From Arenicola marina (lineage: Eukaryota; Annelida; Polychaeta; Arenicolidae): 64,000 nucleotides of DNA. Location: positions 28,886,254 through 28,950,253 of the forward strand of contig OZ025260.1 of assembly GCA_964019135.1 (NCBI GenBank), read 5' to 3'. The notes beneath the pieces were generated by a model, which did no database searches, had not been told where the DNA came from, and saw only the letters and a list, made by a program, of their open reading frames with translations. This document shows, one piece after another, positions 42,685 to 64,000 of the stretch. Made by a program: the position numbers and the translations under genes. Positions within the stretch are counted from its first letter, which is position 1. Every line of letters starts with the position of its first letter.

Positions 42685-43125
42685 ATGACGTCACAGGGGA
42701 AAGTGCATACAAGTAGGTGACGTCATAGTACGGCTGGCACATAGAATGGTGATGTCACAGAATAAGTAGCATCGCGTGACGTCACAACATGACTGGTAGG
42801 TAGCATCGCGTGACGTCACAACATGACTGGTAAGTAGCATCGCGTGACGTCACAACATGACGGGTACGAACCATCGCGTGACGTCACAGCAGGACTGATA
42901 AGTGGCATCGCGTGACGTCACAACATGACTGGTAGGTAGCATCGCGTGACGTCACAACATGACTGGTAGGTAGCATCGTGTGACGTCATAACATGACTGA
43001 TAAGTGGCATCGCGTGACGTCACAACATGACTGGTAGGTAGCATCGCGTGACGTCACAACATGACTGGTAGGTAGCATCGGGTGACGTCACACCATGACT
43101 GATACGAGGCATCGCGTGACGTCAC
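42685..43125. repeat. 34-bp minisatellite carrying TGACGTCA sites
   Basis: About 12 units of GTAGCATCGCGTGACGTCAC followed by AACATGACTGGTAG. Almost every unit has an intact TGACGTCA palindrome. Period 34 bp (42771, 42805). Confidence 0.92.
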
Positions 43126-43554
43126 GGTATTACAACATTCTATATGGAGACAATATCTAAACTACGGTGAAACCTGCCTTAAAGTGGTTTTCATTTTCGC
43201 TTTAAAATCTGTGCATACAAGTTCTGCTGAGGTTTTAATTAGACAGAATCCTCACTAAACCAAACCGGTAAGATTATAAATACATTGACCGACCATTATG
43301 AACGTTTGGTTTGTCAGGCGTTTTTGCCTATGGGCTAGTTGAGACACGTCATGATATACGTCAAGGTATATTAGTGTATAAGTAATAAGTATAAGTATAA
43401 GTAGATAGACACAGTGATAAGCCTCGTGCTGGCCCGGGGTAGCCGTCCCCCCCTGGTCGCCACGGTACAGCCATCCCTACAGACCAGACAGCACACCTAG
43501 CCATACATGCCTACACACGGCTCTAGCTAATAATACATCACAAGCGCTTTAAAA
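43126..43554. other. Presumed 3' flank of the HERC2-like gene
   Basis: Unique sequence downstream of the minus-strand gene. A possible polyadenylation signal ATTAAA (minus strand) lies at 43239-43234; no AATAAA was seen on that strand closer to the stop. Confidence 0.35.
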
Positions 43555-43717
43555 CGTGACGTCACTCTTCCTTCGAAGACACGAGTTTGGCCTCGGAGTC
43601 GGTTGCGTCACGAGTCTGGCCTCGAAGTCGGTGACGTCACTCCTCGTCCGAGGGCCGATGGGTCGGTGACGTCACTCCTCGTCCGAGGACACGAGTTCGG
43701 CTTCGGAGTCGGCGACG

Positions 43718-51398
<7,681 letters not shown>

Positions 51399-51406
<8 letters not shown>

Positions 51407-54400
51407 CTACAAGGAGAGACACCAGGCAAGCTCTACAGTGTACGATATTCTGGAGTAACTGAAGGGAATGGCAATACCGAGGAGCATTCGTACAAGGAGA
51501 GACACCAGGCAAGCTCTACAGTGTGCGATATTCTGGAGTAACTGAAGGGAATGGCAATACCGAGGAGCATTCGTACAAGGAGAGACACCAGGCAAGCTCT
51601 ACAGTGTACGATATTCTGGAGTAACCGAAGGGAATGGCAATACCGAGGAGCATTCCTACAAGGAGAGACACCAGGCAAGCTCTACAGTGTACGATATTCT
51701 GGAGTAACTGAAGGGAATGGCAATACCGAGGAGCATTCCTACAAGGAGAGACACCAGGCAAGCTCTACAGTGTGCGATATTCTGGAGTAACTGAAGGGAA
51801 TGGCAATACCGAGGAGCATTCTTACAAGGAGAGACACCAGGCAAGCTCTACAGTGTGCGATATTCTGGAGTAACTGAAGGGAATGGCAATACCGAGGAGC
51901 ATTCGTACAAGGAGAGACACCAGGCAAGCTCTACAGTGTGCGGTATTCTGGAGTAACCGAAGGGAATGGCAATACCGAGGAGCATTCCTACAAGGAGAGA
52001 CACCAGGCAAGCTCTACAGTGTACGATATTCTGGAGTAACTGAAGGGAATGGCAATACCGAGGAGCATTCCTACAAGGAGAGACACCAGGCAAGCTCTAC
52101 AGTGTGCGATATTCTGGAGTAACTGAAGGGAATGGCAATACCGAGGAGCATTCTTACAAGGAGAGACACCAGGCAAGCTCTACAGTGTGCGATATTCTGG
52201 AGTAACTGAAGGGAATGGCAATACCGAAGAGCATTCGTACAAGGAGAGACACCAGGCAAGCTCTACAGTGTGCGGTATTCTGGAGTAACTGAAGGGAATG
52301 GCAATACCGAGGGGCATTCCTACAAGGAGAGACACCAGGCAAGCTCTACAGTGTACGATATTCTGGAGTAACTGAAGGGAATGGCAATACCGAGGAGCAT
52401 TCTTACAAGGAGAGACACCAGGCAAGCTCTACAGTGTAAGATATTCTGGAGTAACTGAAGGGAATGGCAATACCGAGGAGCATTCCTACAAGGAGAGACA
52501 CCAGGCAAGCTCTACAGTGTACGATATTCTGGAGTAACTGAAGGGAATGGCAATACCGAGGAGCATTCCTACAAGGAGAGACACCAGGCAAGCTCTACAG
52601 TGTGCGATATTCTGGAGTAACTGAAGGGAATGGCAATACCGAGGAGCATTCCTACAAGGAGAGACACCAGGCAAGCTCTACAGTGTACGATATTCTGGAG
52701 TAACTGAAGGGAATGGCAATACCGAGGAGCATTCCTACAAGGAGAGACACCAGGCAAGCTCTACAGTGTACGATATTCTGGAGTAACTGAAGGGAATGGC
52801 AATACCGAGGAGCATTCCTACAAGGAGAGACACCAGGCAAGCTCTACAGTGTGCGATATTCTGGAGTAACTGAAGGGAATGGCAATACCGAGGAGCATTC
52901 CTACAAGGAGAGACACCAGGCAAGCTCTACAGTGTACGATATTCTGGAGTAACTGAAGGGAATGGCAATACCGAGGAGCATTCCTACAAGGAGAGACACC
53001 AGGCAAGCTCTACAGTGTACGATATTCTGGAGTAACTGAAGGGAATGGCAATACCAAGGAGCATTCCTACAAGGAGAGACACCAGGCAAGCTCTACAGTG
53101 TGCGATATTCTGGAGTAACTGAAGGGAATGGCAATACCGAGGAGCATTCCTACAAGGAGAGACACCAGGCAAGCTCTACAGTGTACGATATTCTGGAGTA
53201 ACTGAAGGGAATGGCAATACCGAGGAGCATTCCTACAAGGAGAGACACCAGGCAAGCTCTACAGTGTGCGATATTCTGGAGTAACTGCAGGGAATGGCAA
53301 TACCGAGGAGCATTCCTACAAGGAGAGACACCAGGCAAGCTCTACAGTGTGCGATATTCTGGAGTAACTGAAGGGAATGGCAATACCGAGGGGCATTCCT
53401 ACAAGGAGAGACACCAGGCAAGCTCTACAGTGTACGATATTCTGGAGTAACTGAAGGGAATGGCAATACCGAGGGGCATTCCTACAAGGAGAGACACCAG
53501 GCAAGCTCTACAGTGTACGATATTCTGGAGTAACTGAAGGGAATGGCAATACCGAGGAGCATTCCTGCAAGGAGAGACACCAGGCAAGCTCTACAGTGTA
53601 CGATATTCTGGAGTAACTGAAGGGAATGGCAATACCGAGGAGCATTCCTACCAGGTGAGACACCAGGCAAGCTCTACAGTGTACGATATTCTGGAGTAAC
53701 TGAAGGGAATGGCAATACCGAGGAGCATTCCTACAAGGAGAGACACCAGGCAAGCTCTACAGTGTACGATATTCTGGAGTAACTGAAGGGAATGGCAATA
53801 CCGAGGAGCATTCCTACAAGGAGAGACACCAGGCAAGCTCTACAGTGTGCGATATTCTGGAGTAACTGAAGGGAATGGAAATACCGAGGAGCATTCCTAC
53901 AAGGAGAGACACCAGGCAAGCTTTACAGTGTGCGATATTTTGGAGAAACTGAAGGGAATGGAAATACCGAGGAGCATTCCTACAAGGAGAGACACCAGGC
54001 AAGCTCTACAGTGTACGATATTCTGGAGTAACTGAAGGGAATGGCAATACCGAGGAGCATTCCTACAAGGAGAGACACCAGGCAAGCTCTACAGTGTACG
54101 ATATTCTGGAGTAACTGAAGGGAATGGCAATACCGAGGAGCATTCCTACAAGGAGAGACACCAGGCAAGCTCTACAGTGTACGATATTCTGGAGTAACTG
54201 AAGGGAATGGCAATACCGAGGGGCATTCGTACAAGGAGAGACACCAGGCAAGCTCTACAGTGTACGATATTCTGGAGTAACTGAAGGGAATGGCAATACC
54301 GAGGAGCATTCCTACAAGGAGAGACACCAGGCAAGCTCTACAGTGTGCGATATTCTGGAGTAACTGAAGGGAATGGCAATACCGAGGAGCATTCCTACAA

Positions 54401-57400
54401 GGAGAGACACCAGGCAAGCTCTACAGTGTACGATATTCTGGAGTAACTGAAGGGAATGGCAATACCGAGGGGCATTCGTACAAGGAGAGACACCAGGCAA
54501 GCTCTACAGTGTACGATATTCTGGAGTAACTGAAGGGAATGGCAATACCGAGGGGCATTCGTACAAGGAGAGACACCAGGCAAGCTCTACAGTGTACGAT
54601 ATTCTGGAGTAACTGAAGGGAATGGCAATACCGAGGAGCATTCCTACAAGGAGACCCACCAGGCAAGCTCTACAGTATACGATATTCTGGAGTAACTGAA
54701 GGGAATGGCAATACCGAGGAGCATCCCTACAAGGTGAGACACCAGGCAAGCTCTACAGTGTACGATATTCTGGAGTAACTGAAGGGAATGGCAATACCGA
54801 GGGGCATTCCTACAAGGAGAGACACCAGGCAAGCTCTACAGTGTGCGATATTCTGGAGTAACTGAAGGGAATGGCAATACCGAGGAGCATTCCTACAAGG
54901 AGAGACACCAGGCAAGCTCTACAGTGTATGATATTCTGGAGTAACTGAAGGGAATGGCAATACCGAGGAGCATTCCTACAAGGAGAGACACCAGGCAAGC
55001 TCTACAGTGTACGATATTCTGGAGTAACTGAAGGGGAATGGCAATACCGAGGAGCATTCCTACAAGGTGAGACACCAGGCAAGCTCTACAGTGTACGATA
55101 TTCTGGAGTAACTGAAGGGAATGGCAATACCGAGGGGCATTCCTACAAGGAGAGACACCAGGCAAGCTCTACAGTGTGCGATATTCTGGAGTAACTGAAG
55201 GGAATGGCCATACCGAGGAGCATTCCTACAAGGAGAGACACCAGGCAAGCTCTACAGTGTACGATATTCTGGAGTAACTGAAGGGAATGGCAATACCGAG
55301 GGGCATTCCTACAAGGAGAGACACCAGGCAAGCTCTACAGTGTACGATATTCTGGAGTAACTGAAGGGAATGGCAATACCGAGGAGCATTCCTACAAGGA
55401 GAGACACCAGGCAAGCTCTACAGTGTACGATATTCTGGAGTAACTGAAGGGAATGGCAATACCGAGGAGCATTCCTACAAGGAGAGACACCAGGCAAGCT
55501 CTACAGTGTGCGATATTCTGGAGTAACTGAAGGGAATGGCAATACCGAGGAGCATTCCTACAAGGAGAGACACCAGGCAAGCTCTACAGTGTACGATATT
55601 CTGGAGTAACTGAAGGGAATGGCAATACCGAGGAGCATTCCTACAAGGAGAGACACCAGGCAAGCTCTACAGTGTACGATATTCTGGAGTAACTGAAGGG
55701 AATGGCAATACCGAGGAGCATTCCTATAAGGTGAGACACCAGGCAAGCTCTACAGTGTACGATATTCTGGAGTAACTGAAGGGAATGGCAATACCGAGGG
55801 GCATTCCTACAAGGAGAGACACCAGGCAAGCTCTACAGTGTGCGATATTCTGGAGTAACTGAAGGGAATGGCAATACCGAGGAGCATTCCTACAAGGAGA
55901 GACACCAGGCAAGCTCTACAGTGTACGATATTCTGGAGTAACTGAAGGGAATGGCAATACCGAGGGGCATTCCTACAAGGAGAGACACCAGGCAAGCTCT
56001 ACAGTGTACGATATTCTGGAGTAACTGAAGGGAATGGCAATACCGAGGAGCATTCCTACAAGGAGAGACACCAGGCAAGCTCTACAGTGTACGATATTCT
56101 GGAGTAACTGAAGGGAATGGCAATACCGAGGAGCATTCCTACAAGGAGAGACACCAGGCAAGCTCTACAGTGTGCGATATTCTGGAGTAACTGAAGGGAA
56201 TGGCAATACCGAGGAGCATTCCTACAAGGAGAGACACCAGACAAGCTCTACAGTGTGCGATATTCTGGAGTAACTGAAGGGAATGGCAATACCGAGGGGC
56301 ATTCCTACAAGGAGAGACACCAGGCAAGCTCTACAGTGTGCGATATTCTGGAGTAACTGAAGGGAATGGCAATACCGAAGAGCATTCCTACCAGGAGAGA
56401 CACCAGGCAAGCTCTACAGTGTACGATATTCTGGAGTAACTGAAGGGAATGGCAATACCGAGGAGCATTCCTACAAGGAGAGACACCAGGCAAGCTCTAC
56501 AGTGTACGATATTCTGGAGTAACTGAAGGGAATGGCAATACCGAGGGGCATTCCTGCGAGGAGAGACACCAGGCAAGCTCTACAGTGTACGATATTCTGG
56601 AGTAACTGATGGGAATGGCAATACCGAGGAGCATTCCTACAAGGAGACACACCAGGCAAGCTCTACAGTGTACGATATTCTGGAGTAACTGAAGGGAATG
56701 GCAATACCGAGGGGCATTCCTACAAGGAGAGACACCAGGCAAGCTCTACAGTTTGCGATATTCTGGAGTAACTGAAGGGAATGGCAATACCGAGGAGCAT
56801 TCCTACAAGGAGAGACACCAGGCAAGCTCTACAGTGTACAATGTTCTGGAGTAACTGAAGGGAATGGCAATACCGAGGAGCATTCCTACAAGGAGAGACA
56901 CCAGGCAAGCTCTAGAGTGCACGATATTCTGGAGTAACTGAAGGGAATGGCAATACCGAGGAGCATTCCTACAAGGAGAGACACCAGGCAAGCTCTACAG
57001 TGTACGATATTCTGGAGTAACTGAAGGGAATGGCAATACCGAGGAGCATTCCTACAAGGAGAGACACCAGGCAAGCTCTACAGTGTACGATATTCTGGAG
57101 TCACTGAAGGGAATGGCAATACCGAGGGGCATTCCTACAAGGAGAGACACCAGGCAAGCTCTACAGTGTGCGATATTCTGGAGTAACTGAAGGGAATGGG
57201 ACTACCGAGGAGCATTCCTACAAGGAGAGACACCAGGCAAGCTCTACAGTGTACGATATTCTGGAGTCACTGAAGGGAATGGCAATACCGAGGGGCATTC
57301 CTACAAGGAGAGACACCAGGCAAGCTCTACAGTGTACGATATTCTGGAGTAACTGAAGGGAATGGCAATACCGAGGAGCATTCCTACAAGGAGAGACACC

Positions 57401-60400
57401 AGGCAAGCTCTACAGTGTGCGATATTCTGGAGTAACTGAAGGGAATGGCAATACCGAGGAGCATTCCTACAAGGAGAGACACCAGGCAAGCTCTACAGTG
57501 TACGATATTCTGGAGTAACTGAAGGGAATGGCAATACCGAGGGGCATTCCTACAAGGAGAGACACCAGGCAAGCTCTAGAGTGTACGATATTCTGGAGTA
57601 ACTGAAGGGAATGGCAATACCGAGGAGCATTCCTACAAGGAGAGACACCAGGCAAGCTCTACAGTGTACGATATTCTGGAGTAACTGAAGGGAATGGCAA
57701 TACCGAGGAGCATTCCTACAAAGAGAGACACCAGGCAAGCTCTACAGTGTACGATATTCTGGAGTAACTGAAGGGAATGGCAATACCGAGGAGCATTCCT
57801 ACAAGGAGAGACACCAGGCAAGCTCTACAGTGTGCGATATTCTGGAGTAACTGAAGGGAATGGCAATACCGAGGAGCATTCCTACAATGAGAGACACCAG
57901 GCAAGCTCTACAGTGTGCGATATTCTGGAGTAACTGAAGGGAATGGCAATACCGAGGAGCATTCCTACAAGGAGAGACACCAGGCAAGCTCTACAGTGTG
58001 CGATATTCTGGAGTAACTGAAGGGAATGGCAATACCGAGGAGCATTCGTACAAGGAGAGACACCAAGCAAGCTCTACAGTGTGCGATATTCTGGAGTAAC
58101 TGAAGGGAATGGAAATACCGAGGAGCATTCCTACAAAGAGAGACACCAGGCAAGCTCTACAGTGTACGATATTCTGGAGTAACTGAAGGGAATGGCAATA
58201 CCGAGGAGCATTCGTACAAGGAGAGACACCAGGCAAGCTCTACAGTGTGCGATATTCTGGAGTAACTGAAGGGAATGGCAATACCGAGGGGCATTCCTAC
58301 AAGGAGAGACACCAGGCAAGCTTTACAGTGTGCGATATTCTGGAGTAACTGAAGGGAATGGCAATACCGAGGAGCATTCCTACAAGGAGAGACACCAGGC
58401 AAGCTCTACAGTGTACGATGTTCTGGAGTAACTGAAGGGAATGGCAATACCGAGGAGCATTCCTACAAGGAGAGACACCAGGCAAGCTCTACAGTGTACG
58501 ATATTCTGGAGTAACTGAAGGGAATGGCAATACCGAGGAGCATTCCTACAAGGAGAGACACCAGGCAAGCTCTACAGTGTACGATATTCTGGAGTAACTG
58601 AAGGGAATGGCAATACCGAGGAGCATTCCTACAAGGAGAGACACCAGGCAAGCTCTACAGTGTGCGATATTCTGGAGTAACTGAAGGGAATGGCAATACA
58701 GAGGAGCATTCCTACAAGGAGAGACACCAGGCAAGCTCTACAGTGTACGATATTCTGGAGTAACTGAAGGGAATGGCAATACCGAGGAGCATTCCTACAA
58801 GGAGAGACACCAGGCAAGCTCTACAGTGTACGATATTCTGGAGTAACTGAAGGGAATGGCAATACCGAGGAGCATTCCTACAAGGAGAGACACCAGGCAA
58901 GCTCTACAGTGTACGATATTCTGGAGTAACTGAAGGGAATGGCAATACCGAGGAGCATTCCTACAAAGAGAGACACCAGGCAAGGTCTAGAGTGTACGAT
59001 ATTCTGGAGTAACTGAAGGGAATGGCAATACCGAGGAGCATTCCTACAAGGAGAGACACCAGGCAAGCTCTACAGTGTACGATATTCTGGAGTAACTGAA
59101 GGGAATGGCAATACCGAGGAGCATTCGTACAAGGAGAGACACCAGGCAAGCTCTACAGTGTACGATATTCTGGAGTAACTGAAGGGAATGGAAATACCGA
59201 GGAGCATTCCTACAAGGTGAGACACCAGGCAAGCTCTACAGTGTACGATATTCTGGAGTAACTGAAGGGAATGGCAATACCGAGGAGCATTCCTACAAGG
59301 TGAGACACCAGGCAAGCTCTACAGTGTACGATATTCTGGAGTAACTGAAGGGAATGGCAATACCGAGGAGCATTCCTACAAGGAGAGACACCAGGCAAGC
59401 TCTACAGTGTACGATATTCTGGAGTAACTGAAGGGAATGGCAATACCGAGGGGCATTCCTACAAGGAGAGACACCAGGCAAGCTCTACAGTGTACGATAT
59501 TCTGGAGTAACTGAAGGGAATGGCAATACCGAGGAGCATTCCTACAAGGAGAGACACCAGGCAAGATCTACAGTGTACGATATTCTGGAGTAACTGAAGG
59601 GAATGGCAATACCGAGGAGCATTCCTACAAAGAGAGACACCAGGCAAGCTCTAGAGTGTACGATATTCTGGAGTAACTGAAGGGAATGGCAATACCGAGG
59701 AGCATTCCTACAAGGAGAGACACCAGGCAAGCTCTACAGTGTACGATATTCTGGAGTAACTGAAGGGAATGGCAATACCGAGGAGCATTCGTACAAGGAG
59801 AGACACCAGGCAAGCTCTACAGTGTACGATATTCTGGAGTAACTGAAGGGAATGGCAATACCGAGGAGCATTCCTACAAGGAGAGACACCAGGCAAGCTC
59901 TACAGTGTACGATATTCTGGAGTAACTGAAGGGAATGGCAATACCGAGGAGCATTCGTACAAGGAGAGACACCAGGCAAGCTCTACAGTGTACGATATTC
60001 TGGAGTAACTGAAGGGAATGGCAATACCGAGGAGCATTCCTACAAGGAGAGACACCAGGCAAGCTCTACAGTGTACGATATTCTGGAGTAACTGAAGGGA
60101 ATGGCAATACCGAGGAGCATTCCTACAAGGAGAGACACCAGGCAAGCTCTACAGTGTGCGATATTCTGGAGTAACTGAAGGGAATGGCAATACCGAGGAG
60201 CATTCGTACACAAGGAGAGACACCAGGCAAGCTCTACAGTGTACGATATTCTGGAGTAACTGAAGGGAATGGAAATACCGAGGAGCATTCGTACAAGGAG
60301 AGACACCAGGCAAGCTCTACAGTGTACGATATTCTGGAGTAACTGAAGGGAATGGCAATACCGAGGAGCATTCCTACAAGGAGAGACACCAGGCAAGCTC

Positions 60401-63400
60401 TACAGTGTACGATATTCTGGAGTAACTGAAGGGAATGGCAATACCGAGGAGCATTCCTACAAGGAGAGACACCAGGCAAGCTCTACAGTGTACGATATTC
60501 TGGAGTAACTGAAGGGAATGGCAATACCGAGGAGCATTCCTACAAGGTGAGACACCAGGCAAGCTCTACAGTGTACGATATTCTGGAGTAACTGAAGGGA
60601 ATGGCAATACCGAGGAGCATTCCTACAAGGAGAGACACCAGGCAAGCTCTATAGTGTACGATATTCTGGAGTAACTGAAGGGAATGGCAATACCGAGGAG
60701 CATTCGTACAAGGTGAGACACCAGGCAAGCTCTACAGTGTACGATATTCTGGAGTAACTGAAGGGAATGGCAATACCGAGGAGCATTCCTACAAGGAGAG
60801 ACACCAGGCAAGCTCTACAGTGTGCGATATTCTGGAGTAACTGAAGGGAATGGCAATACCGAGGAGCATTCCTACAAGGTGAGACACCAGGCAAGCTCTA
60901 CAGTGTACGATATTCTGGAGTAACTGAAGGGAATTGAAATACCGAGGAGCATTCCTACAAGGTGAGACACCAGGCAAGCTCTACAGTGTACGATATTCTG
61001 GAGTAACTGAAGGGAATGGCAATACCGAGGAGCATTCCTACAAAGTGAGACACCAGGCAAGCTCTACAGTGCACGATATTCTGGAGTAACTGAAGGGAAT
61101 GGCAATACCGAGGAGCATTCCTACAAGGAGAGACACCAGGCAAGCTCTATAGTGTACGATATTCTGGAGTAACTGAAGGGAATGGCAATACCGAGGAGCA
61201 TTCGTACAAGGTGAGACACCAGGCAAGCTCTACAGTGTACGATATTCTGGAGTAACTGAAGGGAATGGCAATACCGAGGAGCATTCCTACAAGGAGAGAC
61301 ACCAGGCAAGCTCTACAGTGTACGATATTCTGGAGTAACTGAAGGGAATGGCAATACCGAGGAGCATTCCTACAAGGAGAGACACCAGGCAAGCTCTACA
61401 GTGTGCGATATTCTGGAGTAACTGAAGGGAATGGCAATACCGAGGGGCATTCCTACAAGGAGAGACACCAGGCAAGCTCTACAGTGTTCGATATTCTGGA
61501 GTAACTGAAGGGAATGGCAATACCGAGGGGCATTCCTACAAGGAGAGACACCAGGCAAGCTCTACAGTGTACGATATTCTGGAGTAACTGAAGGGAATGG
61601 CAATACCGAGGAGCATTCCTACAAGGAGAGACACCAGGCAAGCTCTACAGTGTACGATATTCTGGAGTAACTGAAGGGAATGGCAATACCGAGGGGCATT
61701 CCTACAAGGAGAGACACCAGGCAAGCTCTACAGTGTGCGATATTCTGGAGTAACTGAAGGGAATGGCAATACCGAGGGGCATTCCTACAAGGAGAGACAC
61801 CGGGCAAGCTCTACAGTGTACGATATTCTGGAGTAACTGAAGGGAATGGCAATAGCGAGGAGCATTCCTACAAGGAGAGACACCAGGCAAGATCTACAGT
61901 GTACGATATTCTGGAGTAACTGAAGGGAATGGTAATACCGAGGAGCATTCGTACAAGGAGAGACACCAGGCAAGCTCTACAGTGTGCGATATTCTGGAGT
62001 AACTGAAAGGGAATGGCAATACCGAGGAGCATTCCTACAAGGAGAGACACCAGGCAAGCTCTACAGTGTACGATATTCTGGAGTAACTGAAGGGAATGGC
62101 AATACCGAGGAGCATTCCTACAAGGAGAGACACCAGGCAAGCTCTACAGTGTACGATATTCTGGAGTAACTGAAGGGAATGGCAATACCGAGGAGCATTC
62201 CTACAAGGAGAGACACCAGGCAAGCTCTACAGTGTGCGATATTCTGGAGTAACTGAAGGGAATGGCAATACCGAGGAGCATTCCTACAAGGAGAGACACC
62301 AGGCAAGCTCTACAGTGTACGATATTCTGGAGTAACTGAAGGGAATGGCAATACCGAGGAGCATTCCTACAAGGAGAGACACCAGGCAAGATCTACAGTG
62401 TACGATATTCTGGAGTAACTGAAGGGAATGGCAATACCGAGGAGCATTCGTACAAGGAGAGACACCAGGCAAGCTCTACAGTGTGCGATATTCTGGAGTA
62501 ACTGAAGGGAATGGCAATACCGAGGAGCATTCCTACAAGGAGAGACACCAGGCAAGCTCTACAGTGTACGATATTCTGGAGTAACTGAAGGGAATGGCAA
62601 TACCGAGGAGCATTCCTACAAGGAGAGACACCAGGCAAGCTCTACAGTGTACGATATTCTGGAGTAACTGAAGGGAATGGCAATACCGAGGAGCATTCCT
62701 ACAAGGAGAGACACCAGGCAAGCTCTACAGTGTGCGATATTCTGGAGTAACTGAAGGGAATGGCAATACCGAGGAGCATTCCTACAAGGAGAGACACCAG
62801 GCAAGCTCTACAGTGTACGATATTCTGGAGTAACTGAAGGGAATGGCAATACCGAGGAGCATTCCTACAAGGAGAGACACCAGGCAAGCTCTACAGTGTG
62901 CGATATTCTGGAGTAACTGAAGGGAATGGCAATACCGAGGGGCATTCCTACAAGGAGAGACACCAGGCAAGCTCTACAGTGTACGATATTCTGGAGTAAC
63001 TGAAGGGAATGGCAATACCGAGGAGCATTCCTACAAGGAGAGACACCAGGCAAGCTCTACAGTGTGCGATATTCTGGAGTAACTGAAGGGAATGGCAATA
63101 CCGAGGGGCATTCCTACAAGGAGAGACACCAGGCAAGCTCTACAGTGTGCGATATTCTGGAGTAACTGAAGGGAATGGCAATACCGAGGGGCATTCCTAC
63201 AAGGAGAGACACCAGGCAAGCTCTACAGTGTACGATATTCTGGAGTAACTGAAGGGAATGGCAATACCGAGGAGCATTCCTACAAGGAGAGACACCAGGC
63301 AAGCTCTACAGTGTACGATATTCTGGAGTAACTGAAGGGAATGGCAATACCGAGGGGCATTCCTACAAGGAGAGACACCAGGCAAGCTCTACAGTGTGCG

Positions 63401-63790
63401 ATATTCTGAAGTAACTGAAGGGAATGGCAATACCGAGGAGCATTCCTACAAGGAGAGACACCAGGCAAGCTCTACAGTGTACGATATTCTGGAGTAACTG
63501 AAGGGAATGGCAATACCGAGGAGCATTCCTACAAGGAGAAACACCAGGCAAGCTCTACAGTGTACGATATTCTGGAGTAACTGAAGGGAATGGCAATACC
63601 GAGGGGCATTCCTACAAGGAGAGACACCAGGCAAGCTCTACAGTGTACGATATTCTGGAGTAACTGAAGGGAATGGCAATACCGAGGAGCATTCCTACAA
63701 GGAGAGACACCAGGCAAGCTCTACAGTGTACGATATTCTGGAGTAACTGAAGGGAATGGCAATACCGAGGAGCATTCCTACAAGGAGGAG
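51399..63790 (-). repeat. 83-bp array spanning a splice acceptor (~149 copies, 12.4 kb)
   Basis: Each 83-bp unit, on the minus strand, contains CTGGTGTCTCTCCTTGTAG, a 3' splice site identical to that of the exon at 51406, followed by an exon-like start coding MLLGIAI where the exon codes MVLGIAI. Over the first 25 exon bases unit and exon differ at 7 positions, 4 of them synonymous. The units themselves are nearly uniform (main variants GTACGATA/GTGCGATA, GAGGAGC/GAGGGGC, TCCTAC/TCGTAC). From a false exon start the frame stops at the TAG of the next acceptor. Occasional 1-bp indels (near 55034, 60207 and 62010) are the only breaks in phase. Confidence 0.95.
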
Positions 63791-64000
63791 TAACTGAAGG
63801 AAAAGTTGGGCACGGAGATACTCAACTACACTAGCACATGCACTAGATTATTTCTTCAATCACTGTCCTTCCAGACTGTGTTGTGGTCGCAGTTTCATTA
63901 AAACATGATAGTCTTTACTGCTCTTTTGTTTTCTTGTCTCGTACTAGCTCTGACTTCAAAACCACCACCAAGGTGAACGCAGACGCAAAGTGAACTCGTA
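63791..64000. other. Intron sequence upstream of the 83-bp array
   Basis: No exon of the HERC2-like gene was recognised in the last 210 bp, so the preceding exon lies outside the window. Confidence 0.5.

Overview
The window is invertebrate-deuterostome nuclear DNA, most likely from a cephalochordate (amphioxus, Branchiostoma-like). That assignment is inference. It rests on spliced genes with GT-AG introns, a CR1-type LINE, tRNA-derived SINEs, very heavy minisatellite content (by eye about 35 of 64 kb), and tandem arrays that span exon-intron boundaries. I recall such boundary-spanning arrays being described from amphioxus as 'mirage' minisatellites.

Layout. 1-2075 is a 51-bp minisatellite. 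2.3-7.8 kb has no recognisable gene but carries nested inverted repeats (outer arms 2522-2671 and 7405-7553; inner G/C-rich arms around 6480-6640 and 6965-7330), a small terminal-inverted-repeat element (2829-3109) and a SINE fragment. 8.29-13.6 kb is a 50-bp array with internal ~1.8-kb segmental duplication. 13.79-28.38 kb is one 33-bp satellite split by a nested insertion: a minus-strand 5'-truncated CR1-like LINE (18427-27376, TACTT flanks), whose 3' tail was then entered by a complete Ty3/gypsy retrotransposon (18449-24943; 447-bp LTRs with one mismatch; intact gag and pol joined by a -1 frameshift site).

Two host genes can be built from the sequence. On the + strand, 29837-34126, five exons join in phase to a 259-residue protein: signal peptide, one CUB domain, one membrane span and a short tail. 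On the - strand, 51406-43718, five exons give the last 303 residues of a HERC2-type HECT ubiquitin ligase, including the catalytic cysteine and the stop. The gene continues upstream beyond 64000. Between them lie MITEs (34934-35115 and 38389-38796), SINEs and several minisatellites, including a 42-bp array at 37.07-38.29 kb.

The most striking theme is that exon boundaries of both unrelated genes have become tandem arrays. A 45-bp unit carries the donor of CUB exon 2 (9 copies). A 102/103-bp unit carries the donor of the penultimate HERC2 exon (26 copies). An 83-bp unit carries the acceptor of another HERC2 exon (about 149 copies, 12.4 kb). A 46-bp unit spans the HERC2 stop codon, and the acceptor of CUB exon 5 is duplicated. 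The splicing machinery must therefore choose one site among many near-identical copies. Most of the long open frames in the window are by-products of tandem repetition and are not genes.
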